Shown here one piece after another: positions 10,106 through 21,483 of a stretch of DNA of 64,000 bases. Position 1 is the first letter of the stretch. Each line of letters starts with the position of its first letter. A program made the position numbers and the translations under genes. This stretch comes from Dactylis glomerata (Eukaryota > Streptophyta > Magnoliopsida > Poales > Poaceae). Under the pieces are notes generated by a model, which had not been told where the DNA came from, did no database searches, and saw nothing but the letters and a program-made list of their open reading frames with translations. The stretch is taken from assembly GCA_007115705.1 (NCBI GenBank), contig QXEO01000832.1, positions 762,791-826,790 of the forward strand. Direction: 5' to 3'.

Positions 10106-11331
10106 ATGGAGAAGAATGACATGCCCATTGTCGGCGCTTCTGAAGTAGCTGCCAGCGCATCAGGCGCCGGCACATCGGCCGCCGGCGCATCGGCCGCCGC
10201 CCCCTTCCAGGACCCCGTCGCTGCTTCCGACGTAGCCGCCGGCACATCGGCCACCGGCGCATCGGCCGCCGACGTATCGGCCGCCGCCCCCGTCCAGGCC
10301 CCCGTCGCTGCTTCCGACGTAGCCGTCGGCGCATCAGCCGCCGGCGCATCGGCCGCCGCCCCCGTCCAGGCCCCCGTCCAGTTCCCCATCGATTGGGACC
10401 TGTACGAACAAAAGTCGTACGTCGCCCCGGAGAACCCCTACGACACCAGCATCGTCGATGACGAGGAGGTAACCCTTTGTTCCCTTGTTCTTAGTCCATT
10501 TCAATCCTTTTTGTGTTAGATCTTGTGTTATTAGAGTTCGTCTGTTCCTAGTTCTATCATTTTGTGTTAGATCTTGCGTTAATAGGGTTCGTCTGTTCCT
10601 AGTTCAATCCTTTTGTGTTAGATTTTGCGTTAATAGGGTTCGTCTATTCCTAGTTCTAGATCTTGCGTGTTAGATCTTGCGTTATTAGGGTTCATCTATT
10701 CCTAGTTCTAGATCTTGCATTATTAGTGTTTGTGATTTGCTTTTGTTTAAGATTCGGTTAACTTATGTGAGTAATCAATCCCATCCGGTTAATTTGTGCC
10801 GATGATGATGAATATTTGGGCACAAATTGATTTAGGGTTTGGTCTGTGAACAATTGGTGTGTACAAATTTGTTGCGCATGATCTTTGGTTCACTGACCAA
10901 AATCCTGGATATAAGTGTGTCCAATGTAACTGAGGCTACCTCTTTTTTTCATGCCCATATTATCATGCATGATCTTTTGTTCACTCTCTGTTCCATCATC
11001 GCTGAAATTGACTTTGTGTTTTTCAATCTTTGGTGCTACGTGACAGGTGCAGAGCAGCGACGTCAACAGCGATGACGAGTCCTTCCACACCAAGACTCGT
11101 CATGTCCTCAGGAGGCTGCAGTCCGGCCATTACGATCGCCACTTTGCTGGAGGTGTTTACAGGTGCCCCTTCTGCAATAGGAGGCTCCGCGCCACCGACT
11201 TCAACTTCATGGTGAACCATGCTGAATCCATTGGCAGAGGCGGCGCTAGAGTTATAACGACCGTGAATGTGTATCCGTTCATGGCCAAACACAAAGCACT
11301 TGGGATTCACCTGCGCAGCCTCCAAGCTTAA
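10106..11331 (+). CDS. XS-type zinc-finger protein (MULE1 cargo), two exons
   Basis: Exons 10106-10468 and 11047-11331 (intron 10469-11046, GT...AG) give 215 residues. The N-terminal 90 residues are a low-complexity A/S/G/P tract built from repeats of ASAAAPVQAPVAASDVA type. Then come an acidic linker (SIVDDEEVQSSDVNSDDES) and a single zinc-finger domain, GVYRCPFCNRRLRATDFNF, followed by NHAESIGRG and KHKALGIHLRSLQA. The CPFC pair and the downstream NHAxxIG and KHKALxxHL pattern are those of the zf-XS domain known from SGS3- and FDM-type RNA-silencing proteins. No XS or XH domain follows, so this is the finger alone. No stop or frameshift is present. The gene could be a captured fragment or a passenger evolved with the MULE. 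Confidence 0.75.
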
Positions 11332-11821
11332 TCCCATGTAAAATATAGGAGTAGCTTATGTTGGATCTCAGTAGTACTGTTGGATCTGTCATGATCCCAT
11401 ATATCTATGCTATGTTGGCTGCTGTATGCAGCTTATCGTATATTTTCTCTGGATTTGTGCCCTAGATTTAGTACCTGATTGGGTAAAAACGAAGGCATAA
11501 AGAAATGAATGGCGTTAAAAAATAGAAGGAGAAGCTGCTCTAGATTTGCTACCAATTTGGGCAATCAAGAATGAATGAGATCGAGCAAGAGAGAGGAAAA
11601 AGGTGCATTGCAAACTGCTAATCTGGGCGAAAGAGACCGAAACCACTCGTGCCCACATCCCGGACCCACACGGCTCCACACACTATGGCCCCACACGCTA
11701 TGGCCCCAGCTCCGCTCGTATGACCAAACATGGTCTCGTCCTGTCCCACGCGGTCCCTTTCTACCAGCCCCAGATGACGCAGCCCCACACGGCGCGGCCC
11801 CACTCGTCAGCATAGAACGAC
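11332..11821. other. MULE1 right non-coding segment
   Basis: The 3' flank of the zinc-finger gene, then a C-rich stretch with imperfect repeats of cacacggctccacacactat type. Open frames at 11565-11862 on both strands are shadows of this low-complexity DNA. No gene. Confidence 0.6.
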
Positions 11822-11961
11822 GGTCAACTAAACGGGAATCCTCCTGTCCGAACTCCTTCTGAGGGTTTCAGACAAGGGCTTGGGAAAAACTGAGGAAAAA
11901 CTAAGCGGCTGGGGAAAACTGAGTACAACTAAGGACCTGAGGGCACGAAAATTGAAATCCC
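11822..11961 (-). repeat. MULE1 right terminal inverted repeat
   Basis: Reverse complement of 7028-7170 with scattered mismatches; the outer end reads gaaatccc. Confidence 0.85.
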
Positions 11962-11970
11962 CTTTTTATT

Positions 11971-14390
11971 TTATTTTTGTTCCAAGAAGAACCTCTAATT
12001 GGAGGAAGGTAAGATTTGGGGAAGTTGTTGTCCTGAAACAGATTTCTGCGTTGTACCATAAAAATTCATGAAAATTATCATAATGTCTTTTTGATCTACG
12101 ATTGCTTGTGCACATGCCTTAGTTTGTTGCCTAAATTTCATTAGTTTTGCACTTTTCGATTTGAGCAACAGAAGATTTTTTAAAAAATTGATCTTTACTA
12201 GCTATTCTGTTTTTGATAGATTTCTGCCACTATTTGTGTTTGCCTCTTGATCGCTTTCTTTTTTAGTTCTTTTGGTCACGAAACTTTGAGGAAGTTGCTA
12301 CAGTGGCTTATGCTTTATTGGGTGATTTACTTGAGTTGAAACTGAACCAAAAAGTGGATTTACTATCATGCTTACACTAATGTTGCTAATAAGAATTGTG
12401 TGAAGTTTTGTATGAAGGAAGTTTTCAAGTGTAGAGAAAGGAGAATGATGAGATGAAGTATGGATAAAAGCTCAAGCTTGGGGATGCCCATGTCACCCCA
12501 ATAAATATCCAAGAGGTACAAGCATCAAAGCTTGGGGATGCCCCGAGGCACCCCTTCTTCATCGGCAAAAATCAGGTCATCTTTCAAGATACTATAGTTT
12601 TATTGCTTCATATTCTATGCATTTTTCTTGGAGCGTCTTTACTTTCGCTTTCAGTTTTCTTTTGTTTTGTTTGCTGCAATAAATGGTTGGACCCCAACAT
12701 ATTTCTTTTGGATAAGATGCACTCCGTTTTTCATTGCTAAGAACACTCTAGTTTTCACTCTTTTTGTTCAACGAGTGTTCTCTTTTTCTTGTACTGCGTT
12801 TAGCTTTCATTTTTCGCCTTGATTTTTGTTTAGAGCTTGTTATTTATTTGTAGCAAGGTGTGTTTAGACCTATGGTCTATGTTGCTTTTCATCTTTAAGA
12901 GTTGTTTCAAAAAGGTTGATTGGTGTTGGAAAAGAGAAAAAAGTTTCATTCCTATAGTGGTACAAATGGGAGCTTGTTTAGAATGTGGCTTAGACTTTTG
13001 TGTGTCATGCTTGATGTTATTTTGATAATATTCTTAGTAGTTTTTGCTGTAGCATGACTTGTCTCAAATGACCGAGATTGCTTAATGTGCCTTTGAAAGA
13101 ATCATGCGTTGTTTTTATTATATGGGAGCATATTATTGTGGTTTTCTCCTTTGATGCTTTATTTGGGTTGACTTGGCGCATGCTTACACCATGTTTGACT
13201 TTAACAAGTCGCCTCTAGCCTCTATGATCATTTATTTTTGACTTGTGATACTACTTTATGCTTTGGTTAATAATGTTTTATCGCTATGCATGATTATGGC
13301 TGTTATTGCTCTCTTAGTTGGTCACTCCCACTCTTTTGCTAGCCTTCATCTGTACTAAGTATGAGCTCTACTCGTGCATCCAACTACCAAAAACCAAGTT
13401 TATTCCAAAGAGTTCACTATAAATTCCTATGCATGGTATTTGCAAGCCATTCCAAGTAAATTTTCATGTGCTACCTTTCAAAAAACCTTTAAAATACTTC
13501 TCATTTTGTGACACTGTTTTCAGCTCATGGGGAGATAGTGGTCGGATTTGCTATCTTCCATATTGTTATATTTCAAAAAAGAAAAAAAAGAAAAAATGAA
13601 AAGAAAAAAGGCACTCCTCCATGGTATGTGAAAGTTGGTGGGCACCCGATGGAATCGGTAAGCCATGGTTTGTGAAAGGAAAAGTGGGGAGGAGTGCCAA
13701 GCTTTACAAAAGAGCACAAATGTGCCAATCTCCCTAAAAACTTGCTTAGTATGGAAGATAGTAAGAACCCGATTGCCAGTCGTTGACAAGAACAACCACC
13801 TCTCAAAACAATTGTTATCTATATTTTACAAATGAAAAGCTCTAGCACATGTTTAATCCCTGCTTCCCTCTGCAAATGGCCTTTGTTTTACTTTTATGTT
13901 GAGTCTTCACCTTCTACCTTTATGCACCGTCTAATAGAGCATAGTTGTCATTCTGAGTATAATGTGCATAGTCCCAAAATGTAATATTGATTGATTCATG
14001 ATTATGGTTTTGCTTGTTCTTAAATTATTTGTGTCTAGTCACCCTCTTAAACTTGAAGGTGTCCTATGCATTTATGTTTTGCTACTACATGAAGGACAAG
14101 CTGAAAACCACTTTGCTATGTTTTTCTATATGCTTGAAACAAACACTTTACTTTCAATGCATTATTACTCATGATCTTTTGTTTGTGTTTCTTTTCATGT
14201 TATAACATGGTTGCTAAGTTTTATTGTCAAGATTATGTCTTTTATGCCCATGTTTAGAGTACTTTGATCTCAGCACTCAATGCTTTACATCATTTGATCT
14301 AGTTTGTGTTGGTGCATGTCACCTCAAAAATTATTGCTTTGTTATCACTTACCTACTCGAGGACAAGCAGGAGTTAAGCTTGGGGATGCT
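11971..14390 (+). other. Element C non-coding interior, right piece, with three polypurine-like motifs
   Basis: No coding frame. It aligns along its length with the post-protease spacers of D, E and F. The motif AAGCTTGGGGATGC occurs at 12474-12487 and 12528-12541, and again as the true polypurine tract at 14376-14389 just before the 3' LTR. Confidence 0.75.
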
Positions 14391-14953
14391 TGATACGTCT
14401 CCAACATATCTATAATTTTTGATGCTACATGCTTGTTTATGCACCATTTGCTTTGTGTTTTGTTACACTTTATGATGTTTTTATGCATTTTCTAGAACTA
14501 ACCTATTAACGAGATGCCATAGTGCCAGTTCCCAGTTTTCTGCTGTTTTTGTGTTTTAGAAAAGTTACACAGGAAATATTCTCGGAATTGGATGAAACAA
14601 AAGCCAAAGTTCCTATTTTTCCCGACACGAGATGAAGTCCAAAGAAGAGACGGAGGGGGGCCAGAGGGAGGCCACACCCCCATGGCACGGGCCACCCCCT
14701 GGCCGCGCCAGGGCATGGTGTGGGCCCCTGGTCCACCTCCTAACATCGCCCTTCCGCCTATATATTCTCCTCGACGAGAAAACCCTAAGCCCCGATCAAT
14801 TTTCCAGAAAATATACTGCAAGCTTCCACCATCGTCGACGCGAGATCAGGAGGGTCCAGAAGCTCTTCCCGGCACCCTACCGGAGAGGGGAATCACCGCC
14901 GGAGGCCTTCTTCATCACCATGCCTGCCTCCGGAGTGATGTGTTAGTAGTCCC
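14391..14953 (+). mobile_element. 3' LTR of element C, first 563 bp
   Basis: Starts TGATACGTCTCCAACATATC right after the polypurine tract and stops at the junction with element T. TATA-like atatattctcc lies near 14759. The remainder should lie beyond the right window edge. Confidence 0.8.
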
Positions 14954-16582
14954 TAATGGCGTGTAGATGTCCGCCTAGTTGGGAACCCCAAGAGGAAGGT
15001 ATGATGAGCACAGCAGCAAGTCTTCCCTCAGTATGAAACCAAGGTTTATCGAACCAGTAGGAGAAAGAATGAACTCCTGAAGGTTGATGCTCGCTAGCTT
15101 CGCGACAGCTCCGGACAATTTATATATGGCACCTTGTCCAAGGCGTAGCTTTGCACTAGCAACAATGTGGAACCTGCACACAACACAACAAAGTACTTTG
15201 CCCCAACTTACAGTGAGGTTGTCAATCTCACCGGTTTGCTGTAAACAAAGGATTAAGCGTATCAAGTGGTAAAAGGGAATAGTTTGAAAAAATGTAAATA
15301 AAGCGAGTAAATGGTAAACGGTAATAATAGTGCAAAAGAATGAACTGGGATCCACAGTTCACTAGTGGTGTCTCTCCATAAGATAAATAACATGCTGGGT
15401 AAACAAATTACAGTTGGGCAATTGAGAGAATAAAGCAAGCATACAAATGTCATGAGGATCACTATGAGATTCACTTGGGCATTACAACATACTACATAGA
15501 CCGTGATCCAACTACATCTATGACTAATAATCCACCAGCCGGATGTCATCCGAGCAACCGTTGGGTATTAAGTTGCAAGCAACAGATTATCGCCTTAAGC
15601 AAAGTGTGTAATGTAAACAATACCAATGTCCTTGAACACAAGATTGTTGTTTTCTCCCTAGTAGCAATAGCACATCTACAACCTTAGAGGTTTATGTCAC
15701 TCCTTCAGATTAATAGAGGCATGAACCCACTATAGAGCATAAATACTCCCTCTTGGAGTCACTAGCATCTACTCGGCCAAGATATCTACTTGCAACGGAG
15801 ATCATGCAAGATCATAAACAACATAGAGATAACATAAATATGATAAATCAACAATTCAACTTGACATAGTATCAATATTCATCGGATCCCAACAAACACA
15901 ACATGTAGAATTACACAACGATGATCTTGATCATGATAGGCAGCTCACGAGATCTAAACATGAAGCACATGCAAGAGATGACAACCATCTAGCTACTGCT
16001 ATGGACCCGTAGTCCAAGGTAGACTACTCACACATCACTTTGGAGGCAGCATGGTGATGAAGAAGGCCTCCGGTGGTGATTACCCTCTCCGGCAGGGTGC
16101 CGGGAAGAGCTTCTGGACCCTCCCCATCTCGTGTCGATGATGGCGGCGGCTTGTAGTATGTTTCATGGAAATTTGTCAGGCGTTTTAGGTTTTCCCGTCG
16201 AGGGGAATATATAGGCGGAAGGGCGGCGTTAGGAGGTGGACCAGAGGCCCACACCATAGCCCGGCGTGGCCAGGGGATGGCCCGCGCCATGGCATGGTGC
16301 GGCTGCCCTCTGGCACCCCTTCTTCTCTGCTTTGGACTCCGTCTCGTGTCGGAAAAAATAGGAACTTTGGCTTTTGTTTCATCCAATACCGAGAATATTT
16401 CCTGTGTAGCTTTTCTGAAACACAAAAATAGCAGAAAACAGGGAACTGGCACTGTGGCATCTCGTTAGTAGGTTAGTTCTGGAAATGCATAAAAACGCCA
16501 CGAAGTGTAACAAAACGCAAAGCAAATGGTGTATAAACAAGCATGGAGCATCAAAAATTATAGATACGTTTGAGACGTATCA
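14954..16582 (-). mobile_element. LTR-a of tandem element T
   Basis: A 1629-bp LTR. It starts at 16582 on the minus strand (TGATACGTCTCAAACGTATC); its other tip has decayed from TG to TA at 14954. A TATA-like tatata is near 16209. No gene. Confidence 0.85.
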
Positions 16583-16786
16583 AGCATCCCCAAGCTTAAC
16601 TCCTGCTCGTCCTCGAGTAAGTAAGTGATAACAAAACAATAATTTTTGAGCTGACATGCACCAACACAATCTTGATCAATGATCTAAAGCATTGAGTGCT
16701 GAGATCAAAGTGCTTAAAACATGGGCATAAAAGACATAATATTGACAATAAAACTTAGCAACCATGTTATAACATAAAAAGTAACA
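16583..16786 (-). other. Interior D, 3' end with polypurine tract
   Basis: AGCATCCCCAAGCTTAA at 16583-16599 is the polypurine tract on the minus strand. The following spacer continues at 23057 after element H. Confidence 0.8.
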
Positions 16787-16791
16787 CAAAC

Positions 16792-18359
16792 TGTCGTCGT
16801 GGTGAAACAACATATGCCATGGGATGGCTTAAATGGGGGCCGAACTAGATGCTGGAGGATCCGGGAGAGGGAAGGCTCGGTAGAGACCGAGCACAGAGCA
16901 CACTGCTAACACATCGAGCTACCCAGGTTCGGGGCCCTCGTGAGGAGGTAACACCCCTACTCCTGCATGTCTGATCTATATGAGCTTCACATGAGAGCTA
17001 CAATGGTGCTCCTTGAGCTGTTCATCTGCCTATCTAAGGCTGCACTGGGCAGGAGCTGGAGAGCTAGTGCTAGAGAGCTCCCATGGAGCGAGAGAGAATG
17101 AGCCTCCTCTGGAGGCTCGGGTGATCGATCCCCCTGGTGCCCCTTATATAGGGAGCCCAGGGGACAAGGGATACCCCACATAACACTATGCACACACTGT
17201 AGCTGAGTTGACTACTGGGGTCTTGTCATACTGTGGCTTGCATGATCCTAGTACCGTACTTGGTACTGTGGCTGGTGTCATGGTCATGGGTTTGTCCCAT
17301 CGTGGCCGTACTTGGAGTCCTTGGTCTTCGTCTTCTAGCGTCTGTCTTCAGGATCACCATGTCATCGGTCTTATCCTCCTCCTGAGGATAAGACTGACTA
17401 GGAGAGGATGGATATGCTAGTCTGAGCCAAGGGGCGTCCCAAGACCAGCATGCGATGGTGGAGAATGTGCCAGTCTGAGCCTGGTGGCGTCCCAAGACTG
17501 GCACGAGATGCTGGAGATGATGCCAGACGAGTAACATATGCCGGAGGAAGTGAATTTCAGCCCTGGGGAGGATTAATCCGGCCTGGGCCAGGGAATCCCG
17601 GCCTGGCCCGGCCGGAATAGTAAAATAGAAGTGGCCCAGCCGGAGTACTCAAACCGGCCCAGCCGGGGATGATATCCCGGTCCAGCAGGGGGCGAACATA
17701 CCGGCCCAGCCGGGGGGGGGCACGCCCAGGAGGCCCAGCCGGGAATCAGCCTAGCGGCCCAGCCGGGGCAGGCGTAGCGGAGAAGGCCCAGCCGGCTCTA
17801 GTCGGGAAACAGGCTCCGCCGGGGAGAAGGGCTTCGGCCCACCCGGAGAGGAGGCCAGCCGGGAAACGGGCTCCGGCCCAGCTGGAATGGAGGAAGGCCG
17901 CACCAGCCCGCCCGGGATACTGAGCAGGCCAGGACACCGAGGTCCACCCGGGAGAGCGGAGCGGGGCGGGAGGCCCGGCCGGGGCAGAGGCCTGCCGGCC
18001 CATTCGGCACGGTGGGAGGCTGGGATGCGGCCGACCTGGCCCAGCCGGCTTGGAGGCTGCCTGGCCCAGCTGGGATGAAGGCTCCCAGGCCCAGCCGGGG
18101 TTGCTGCTGCGCAGCGTCGGCCCATGCGGCCATATGCCGGCCTGGGCTGCTCTATTCTGGTCCAGCCTAGATATAATTCGGCCAGGTGGAGTTGTAATCC
18201 GGCCTGGACTTCATTATTCCGGCCTGGGAAGTCATATTCCGGCCCAGGCTACTGTTTACTCGCTTTTTAATATCCTGCATATATAACTCATCATATATAA
18301 CGTATATTAGACATAATATAAAGGGGTACTTTGGTATATCCGGGGTTATATCCCCGACA
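16792..18359 (-). mobile_element. Element H, 3' LTR (left copy)
   Basis: Contains a TATA-like tatataag (minus strand, near 17144) and a very GC-rich tract at 17560-18240. Differences from the right copy are single bases, for example 17423 (a) versus 22115 (g). Confidence 0.9.
17560..18240. repeat. GC-rich degenerate repeat of GGCCCAGCCGG in LTR H
   Basis: At least eight exact GGCCCAGCCGG cores plus many one-off variants (ggcctggcccggccgg, ggcctgggc). The matching tract in the other LTR is at 22252-22932. The long frames on both strands here (17669-18133) come from this composition. Confidence 0.8.
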
Positions 18360-18599
18360 TTAGCCCCCGAGGCTGTGGAGGACTCGCAGAGTCGTGCACA
18401 GGCTTCAACAAGAAATATACCAAAGTCCCAAACTCATACTCACGAAGCTGATACGTTGGCCTGCACTGGCCAAATTCTACCTCATGCCATCATAGACAAT
18501 GTCCTGTTTGACATATACTCATATACGTGATATGCTAGCCTTCGCGGGCTATCTTAAAATACTATTGTGCCTTCTTTGGCTATATCGACATTTTACCTC

Positions 18600-19020
18600 T
18601 TGGGCTATGTCTCATCGACATCGTCTACTTCGACAATGCCGGAATACTGCTTTGCCTTCTATGGCCATATCGATACTTTACCTCTTGAGTTATTTGCCTC
18701 TTGGGCTATTTTGCCTCTCGGGCTGCTATGCCTCTTGGGCTGCTTTGCCTCTTGGGCTACTTTGCCTCTTGGGCTACTTTGCCTCTCGGGCTATCTTGCC
18801 TTTTGGGCTGCTTTGCCTCTTGGGCTTTATATCGACACTTTGCCTCTCGGGCTATGTCTCATCGACATTGTCTGCTTCGACAATGCCGGTATACTGATAT
18901 GCCTCTTAGGCTACTTTGCCTCTTGGGCTTTATATCGACACTTTGCCTCTCAGGCTATGTCTCATCGACATTGTCTGCTTTGACAATGCCGGTATACTGA
19001 TATGCCTCTTGGGCTATGCC
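18600..19020. repeat. Element H array 1: 18-bp TGCCTCTTGGGCTACTT repeat
   Basis: About twenty degenerate units of tgcctctTgggctacttt type, overlaid by a higher-order block with atcgacattgtctgcttcga that occurs three times. Confidence 0.8.
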
Positions 19021-19296
19021 ATCACTGGGCACTTGTTAGTATGCAAAAATGATAAGACATGTTAATATGCTAAACCGGGATACTCTGTGAAACCGAATAT
19101 GATAAGAGATATGAAACTTGTTAGCTTTGAGATCGATGTCTCGATATATTACTGAGCCAGAATTGGCGATAACTGAAAGGATTATAGAATGCCGTGATAC
19201 GCTGGCATGCCGAAATAAACGGTGATATGAGTTATTGATAGATGCCTTGATATGCTGGCAAACCGAAATAAACGGTGATTGGGGATTTTGGTTGAT

Positions 19297-19640
19297 GCCA
19301 TGATATGCTGGCATACTGAAATTTTGCTCTAGCCATGATATGTTGGCATACTGAAACTTTGCTCTTGCCATGATATGCCGGCATACTGAAATTTTACTCT
19401 TGCCATGATATGCCGGCATACTGAAATCTTACTCTTGCCATGATATGCCGGCATACTGAAATCTTACTCTTGCCATGATATGCCGGCATACTGAAATCTT
19501 ACTCTTGCCATGATATGCCGGCATACTGAAATTTTGCTCATGCCATGATATACTGGCATACTGAAACTTTGCTCATGCCATAATATACCGGCATACTGAA
19601 ACTTTGCTCATGCCATGATATACCGGCATACTAAAATTCC
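19297..19640. repeat. Element H array 2: 36-bp repeat, ten units
   Basis: The unit holds tgccatgatatgccggcata and ctgaaatcttactct. The core TATGCCGGCATA is a 12-bp perfect palindrome in the best units. Degenerate copies run back to about 19200. Confidence 0.85.
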
Positions 19641-19849
19641 TGCGACTCAAGATATCACTTAATAACCTGATGTGCTAACAAACTGATATACCTGAGAGCT
19701 GAGATATAAACTGAAGCCATGGTGATATAATAGTAACTTCTCCTCTGTAACGGCAATATGGAGAGTCATAGCCGGGTAATAGACATATATATAATGAGAT
19801 ATCCAACCTGTTCTGTAGTCATACTAAAAGACGTAGCAATGGTCATAGC

Positions 19850-20660
19850 ATTTGGCATATTTCAATCTAGCATATGGAGTTTGGCATATAGCCCATAGCA
19901 TTTGGCATATAGCACTTGACATAAAGCACTTGACATATTGACTGAGAGATAGCAGTTTGACATATAACAACCTAGATTGGCATATAAGCTAACTTGGCAA
20001 CTTACAACAGATATTTGGCACTCATGTGCCGGCATATAAATGTAGACATACTGCAACTGGCATATGAGATTTGACTTATAGTATGCAGAAACTGGTACTG
20101 AGATAGGCATATAACTGATCTGACTGTAAACTTGCAACAGCTAGCACATGGCATTCAACATATAAAAACTGGCATATGAGCCTTTGGCATATGACAGCCG
20201 GCATATAACATATAGCATATGGTCAAAATAGATACTTTACTTGTCATAGCAAAAATCAACAGTAGTCTCTATGCAAGGTGGTACTCATAGCATTTGGCAT
20301 ATAAGCAGATATACTAAACTCAACATATCAACTGACATACTGATTCTAGCATTGTAGTAGATACAACAATTGTCATATGCAAAGACATATAACTTGACAA
20401 AGCAACTTGCTTACAGTAATAGATACTAAGTCTAAGATATGAGATATCCTCTAAGTCATAGAACTTGACATGCTATTGTTGGCATACAAAGCCGGCATAT
20501 AACATGCCCAGATAAAACTTTCCATAAGAATGCAGACATATAAACTGATACTGACTATTCTATTTGCAACAGGCATATGTAGCAATGTGGCATATAGATA
20601 GACATACAGGAGGAAACTGAGAAGCTGATATGCTAGCATGCGAACTAATATATACTGAAA
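19850..20660. repeat. Element H region 3: dispersed GGCATATA-rich repeats
   Basis: Irregular copies of ggcatatagcatttgacata and similar words, with no constant period. No coding potential. Confidence 0.6.
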
Positions 20661-20864
20661 CAGTATTTAAGAGGCAACTTGCTAGGCTTTAGCCTAGCCC
20701 CCGAGCTATTTTTTCTATTACGGGGATATTAACTTTCAGATAAGCTGACCAGGATATGGAGTAAACCAGCATAAATACTTACTTGTATGCACCATTGAGG
20801 AAGTTTGAAGTACCTGCAGATGCTCGAGGTGAAGACGGAACGGTCCCTGGCACGATGAACACAA

Positions 20865-21290
20865 AATATGCCGGCCGGGACATAAGATATGCTGGCCAGG
20901 ATATGGAATATGCCGGCCAGGACATAAGACATGCCAGCCAGGATATAACATATGCCGGCCAGGACATAGAATATGCTGGCCAGGACACATGATATGCTGG
21001 CCAGGACACAGAATATGCTGGCCGGGACACAGGATATGCTGGCCAGGACACAGGATATGATGGCTGGGACACAGGATATGCTGGCCAGGACACAGGATAT
21101 GCTGGCCGGGACACAGGATATGCTGGCCAGGACACAGGATATGCTGGCCAGGACACAGGATATGCTGGCCGGGACACGGGATATGCTAGCCAGGACATAA
21201 AATATGCCGGCCAGGGCATAAAATATGCCGGCCAGGGCATAAAATATGCCGGCCAGGGCATAAAATATGCCGGCCAGGAGAAATCGAGTG
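20865..21290. repeat. Element H array 4: 21-bp repeat, about 19 units
   Basis: The unit is atatgctggccaggacacagg. Because 21 is a multiple of three, frames stay open in several phases and yield false heptapeptide proteins (PVSWPAY) on the minus strand at 20779-21261. Confidence 0.9.
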
Positions 21291-21463
21291 CCGGCCCGGA
21301 TATGCCGATGTAGATCCGGGATAGCCGTATGCTGGCCCGGGCGAGTTGAGGTCAGCCCGGGAGTTGAAGAAGACCTGCTGTGCTCGGAAGCGTTGCTGAT
21401 GCTGAGCCCCCGAGCAGATGAAGAAGATCCCGTCCGGATGTACTCCTACCAGCGCCTTGATCA

Positions 21464-21481
21464 GCCCCACGGTGGGCGCCA
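21464..21481 (-). promoter_or_regulatory. Primer binding site of element H
   Basis: Minus strand TGGCGCCCACCGTGGGGC, two bases from the LTR end at 21484. It is a primer-site type common in grass gypsy elements and different from the other elements here. Confidence 0.8.
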
Positions 21482-21483
21482 AA

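Larger units (their letters stand above)
7028..11961. mobile_element. MULE1: Mutator-like element with two cargo genes, no transposase
   Basis: A 4934-bp element bounded by long terminal inverted repeats starting GGGATTTC. It is flanked by a 9-bp duplication: ttttttatt at 7019-7027 and ctttttatt at 11962-11970, 8 of 9 matching. The intact element F has the uninterrupted target (cctttttattttg, near 45045), which confirms the empty site. Inside are a GRF zinc-finger gene, a 160-bp tandem array, a 34-bp inverted repeat, a central spacer shared with MULE2, and an XS zinc-finger gene. No transposase frame is present, so it needs a partner such as a MULE2 relative. Confidence 0.9.
4830..14953 (+). 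mobile_element. Gypsy element C (outermost layer), non-autonomous
   Basis: Plus-strand element. It has a truncated 5' LTR (4830-5962), PBS (5974-5991), short broken gag (6161-6883), a long non-coding interior interrupted by MULE1, a polypurine tract (14376-14390), and a 3' LTR that stops at 14953 where element T was inserted. Without MULE1 the interior is about 3.5 kb, with no protease or pol. Confidence 0.8.

Noticed and set aside
10033..10389. Minus-strand frames opposite the XS zinc-finger gene
   Set aside because: They are shadows of the alanine-rich GC repeat in exon 1; the plus strand has the spliced domain.
17669..18133. Overlapping long frames on both strands in LTR H
   Set aside because: They come from GC-rich GGCCCAGCCGG repeats; the identical set recurs in the other LTR (22361-22825).
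19036..19640. Regular repeats that might suggest a CRISPR array
   Set aside because: The units are contiguous with no unique spacers, and the setting is a plant retroelement.
20779..21261. 160-residue minus-strand frame of heptapeptide repeats
   Set aside because: It is a by-product of the 21-bp array of element H; several frames are open at once and no start context or domain is present.
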